DNA from: Extensimonas soli
GTDB taxonomy: Bacteria > Pseudomonadota > Gammaproteobacteria > Burkholderiales > Burkholderiaceae_C
Length of the DNA: 64,000 nucleotides
Assembly (NCBI RefSeq): GCF_029211265.1
Contig: NZ_JARGEL010000024.1
Span: forward strand, 135,393 to 199,392
Reading direction: 5' to 3'
Made by a program: the position numbers and the translations under genes. The notes beneath the pieces were generated by a model that worked only from the letters and a program-made list of their open reading frames with translations, searched no databases and was not told the origin of the DNA. Below are positions 62,980 through 64,000 of the stretch, piece after piece. Numbering within the stretch: position 1 is the first letter of the stretch; each line of letters begins with the position of its first letter.

Positions 62980-63936
62980 ATGGCAGCAAATTGGATGCGC
63001 CGCATCGCCCTCGCCTTGTGTGCGGGCGCTACGGCCATGGTGCTCGCAGCATGCGGCTCGAGCTCCGTGTCATCGGCACTCACACCGAACCGCTTCATCG
63101 TCTTCGGCGATGCGCTCAGCGACATCGGACAAAACGGCGGCAAGCGCTATACGGTCAACGACGGCTCGGTGAACAACTGGACATTGCAGTTGGCCGCGCA
63201 CTACGGCAAAAGCATCACGCCCTCGTCTGCGGGCGGCCTGAGCTACGCCACGGGCAACGCGCGCGTGCTCGCCACGCCCGACGCCGCGGGTGGCAGCGCG
63301 CCGCCGCTTGCCGCGCAGATCGACGCCTTTCTCGCCGCGAACCAGTTTTCTTCGAGCGACCTGATCGTGGTCAACGGCGGCGCCAGCGACCTGATTGCGG
63401 ATATGCAGGCCGTGATTGCCGGCAGCATGACGGCAGACGCCATGGTCGCTGCCGCAACCCAGACGGGCAAGGATCTGGGCGCGCAGGTGCGTCGCCTGGT
63501 CAACGCCGGCGCCGCGCACGTGCTGCTCGCAAGCGCCGACGATCTCAGCAAGACGCCCTGGGCTGCGACCATCAACCAGAAAGACCTGCTCTACAGGGCC
63601 AGCCGCGCGCTCAACGACAGCCTCAAGGTCAGCATCGTCGATCTGGGGGCCAACGTGCTGTATCTCGACACCGAGTATTACGTAAACCTCTACGTCAACT
63701 CGCCCGGCTCGTTCAGTTTTTCCGTGACCGACAAGCCCGTGTGCACGTCCATAGACCCGGGCAACGGCATTGGCATAGGCACGAACCAGGTCAACTCGGC
63801 GCTGTGCACCAGTGCGACGCTGGTCGCCGGGGCAGACCCGCTCCGGTACGTCTTCGCCGACCCGATCTACCTCACGCCCTCGGCGCACCGCCAGTTTGGC
63901 GACTACGCTTACGACCAGCTCACGCTGCGCTGGTAA
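62980..63936 (+). CDS. GDSL/SGNH-family lipoprotein with altered catalytic residues
   Basis: A 318-aa exported lipoprotein: LCAGATAMVLAACGSSS is the signal with the lipobox Cys near residue 26. The fold follows the SGNH hydrolase pattern, but each catalytic block is changed. Block I reads VFGDALSDIGQNGGKRYTVN, with Ala at the nucleophile Ser of GDSLSD. Block III reads VNGGASDLIADM, with Ser where the oxyanion Asn (GxND) is expected. Block V reads FADPIYLTPSAHRQFGDYAY, with Tyr where DxxH has His. Block II Gly (SYATGNARV) and the Asp are kept. It is probably a non-hydrolytic relative or uses a different chemistry. GGAG lies 9 nt before the ATG. It is followed by a strong terminator. Confidence 0.85.
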   Translation: MAANWMRRIALALCAGATAMVLAACGSSSVSSALTPNRFIVFGDALSDIGQNGGKRYTVNDGSVNNWTLQLAAHYGKSITPSSAGGLSYATGNARVLATPDAAGGSAPPLAAQIDAFLAANQFSSSDLIVVNGGASDLIADMQAVIAGSMTADAMVAAATQTGKDLGAQVRRLVNAGAAHVLLASADDLSKTPWAATINQKDLLYRASRALNDSLKVSIVDLGANVLYLDTEYYVNLYVNSPGSFSFSVTDKPVCTSIDPGNGIGIGTNQVNSALCTSATLVAGADPLRYVFADPIYLTPSAHRQFGDYAYDQLTLRW

Positions 63937-63950
63937 AAGCTGCCGCTAAA

Positions 63951-63980
63951 CGAAAAAGCCGCCCCAGGGCGGCTTTTTCG
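63951..63980 (+). terminator. Bidirectional rho-independent terminator
   Basis: A 14-bp perfect stem CGAAAAAGCCGCCC / GGGCGGCTTTTTCG with a 2-nt centre, giving T runs on either strand. It lies 15 nt beyond the lipoprotein stop codon. Confidence 0.92.
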
Positions 63981-64000
63981 TTCCCGAGCGTGGAGCTCAC

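Overview
The window looks like an ordinary chromosomal segment of a high-GC beta-proteobacterium, most likely a member of the Comamonadaceae (Burkholderiales). This rests on gene content and order (argH next to an AlgZ/AlgR-type pair, leuS-lptE-holA, exbD-exbB-dapB-bamE diverging from fur, purE-purK-sua5), a BPSS1780-type membrane protein and strong GC codon bias. The genus cannot be fixed from the sequence. No rRNA, tRNA, CRISPR, prophage or intact insertion sequence was seen.

Layout. 1-0.5 kb: a BrnT/BrnA toxin-antitoxin pair cut by the window edge. 0.5-8.6 kb: an Aer-like chemoreceptor, DNA polymerase IV, a GDPD lipoprotein, an L-lactate dehydrogenase-type flavoenzyme and a PAS-GGDEF protein. 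8.7-17.4 kb: pbpC with a giant bacterial alpha-2-macroglobulin. 17.5-21 kb: argH and a LytS/LytTR two-component pair. 21-22.6 kb: a RelE/Xre toxin-antitoxin pair and a ZIP metal transporter. 22.7-29.3 kb: a GntR-regulated CoA-thioester catabolic cluster (CoA-transferase, two acyl-CoA dehydrogenases, MmgE/PrpD, MaoC). 29.4-30.8 kb: an accessory island with a dispersed repeat, a second brnTA module and a MITE-like element. 30.8-46.6 kb: polA, thrB, a PhoX-like lipoprotein, uvrD, guaC, a WecA-like transferase, argB and dsbD. 46.7-58.9 kb: holA-lptE-leuS, exbDB, dapB, bamE, fur, hprK, ptsN, hpf, purC and a MASE2-GGDEF cyclase. 59-64 kb: a CnoX-like thioredoxin, purE-purK-sua5 and a degenerate GDSL-family lipoprotein.

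How parts may work together. Two secreted lipoproteins that would release phosphate (GDPD and PhoX-like) each carry a Pho-box-like direct repeat, with a -10-like hexamer behind it, so they may share PhoB control. PbpC and the macroglobulin form the known cell-wall repair/protease-trap partnership. The GntR cluster probably activates an unknown acid as a CoA ester, dehydrogenates and hydrates it; a palindromic site in front of its first gene is a good operator candidate.

The least ordinary feature is the repeat load. A degenerate AT-richer mini-repeat of roughly 50-65 bp occurs about 14 times, mostly inside reading frames and always without breaking them. A MITE-like element with ~20-bp terminal inverted repeats sits in frame inside the tRNA-modification gene sua5. 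A 177-bp hairpin-containing repeat occurs twice.
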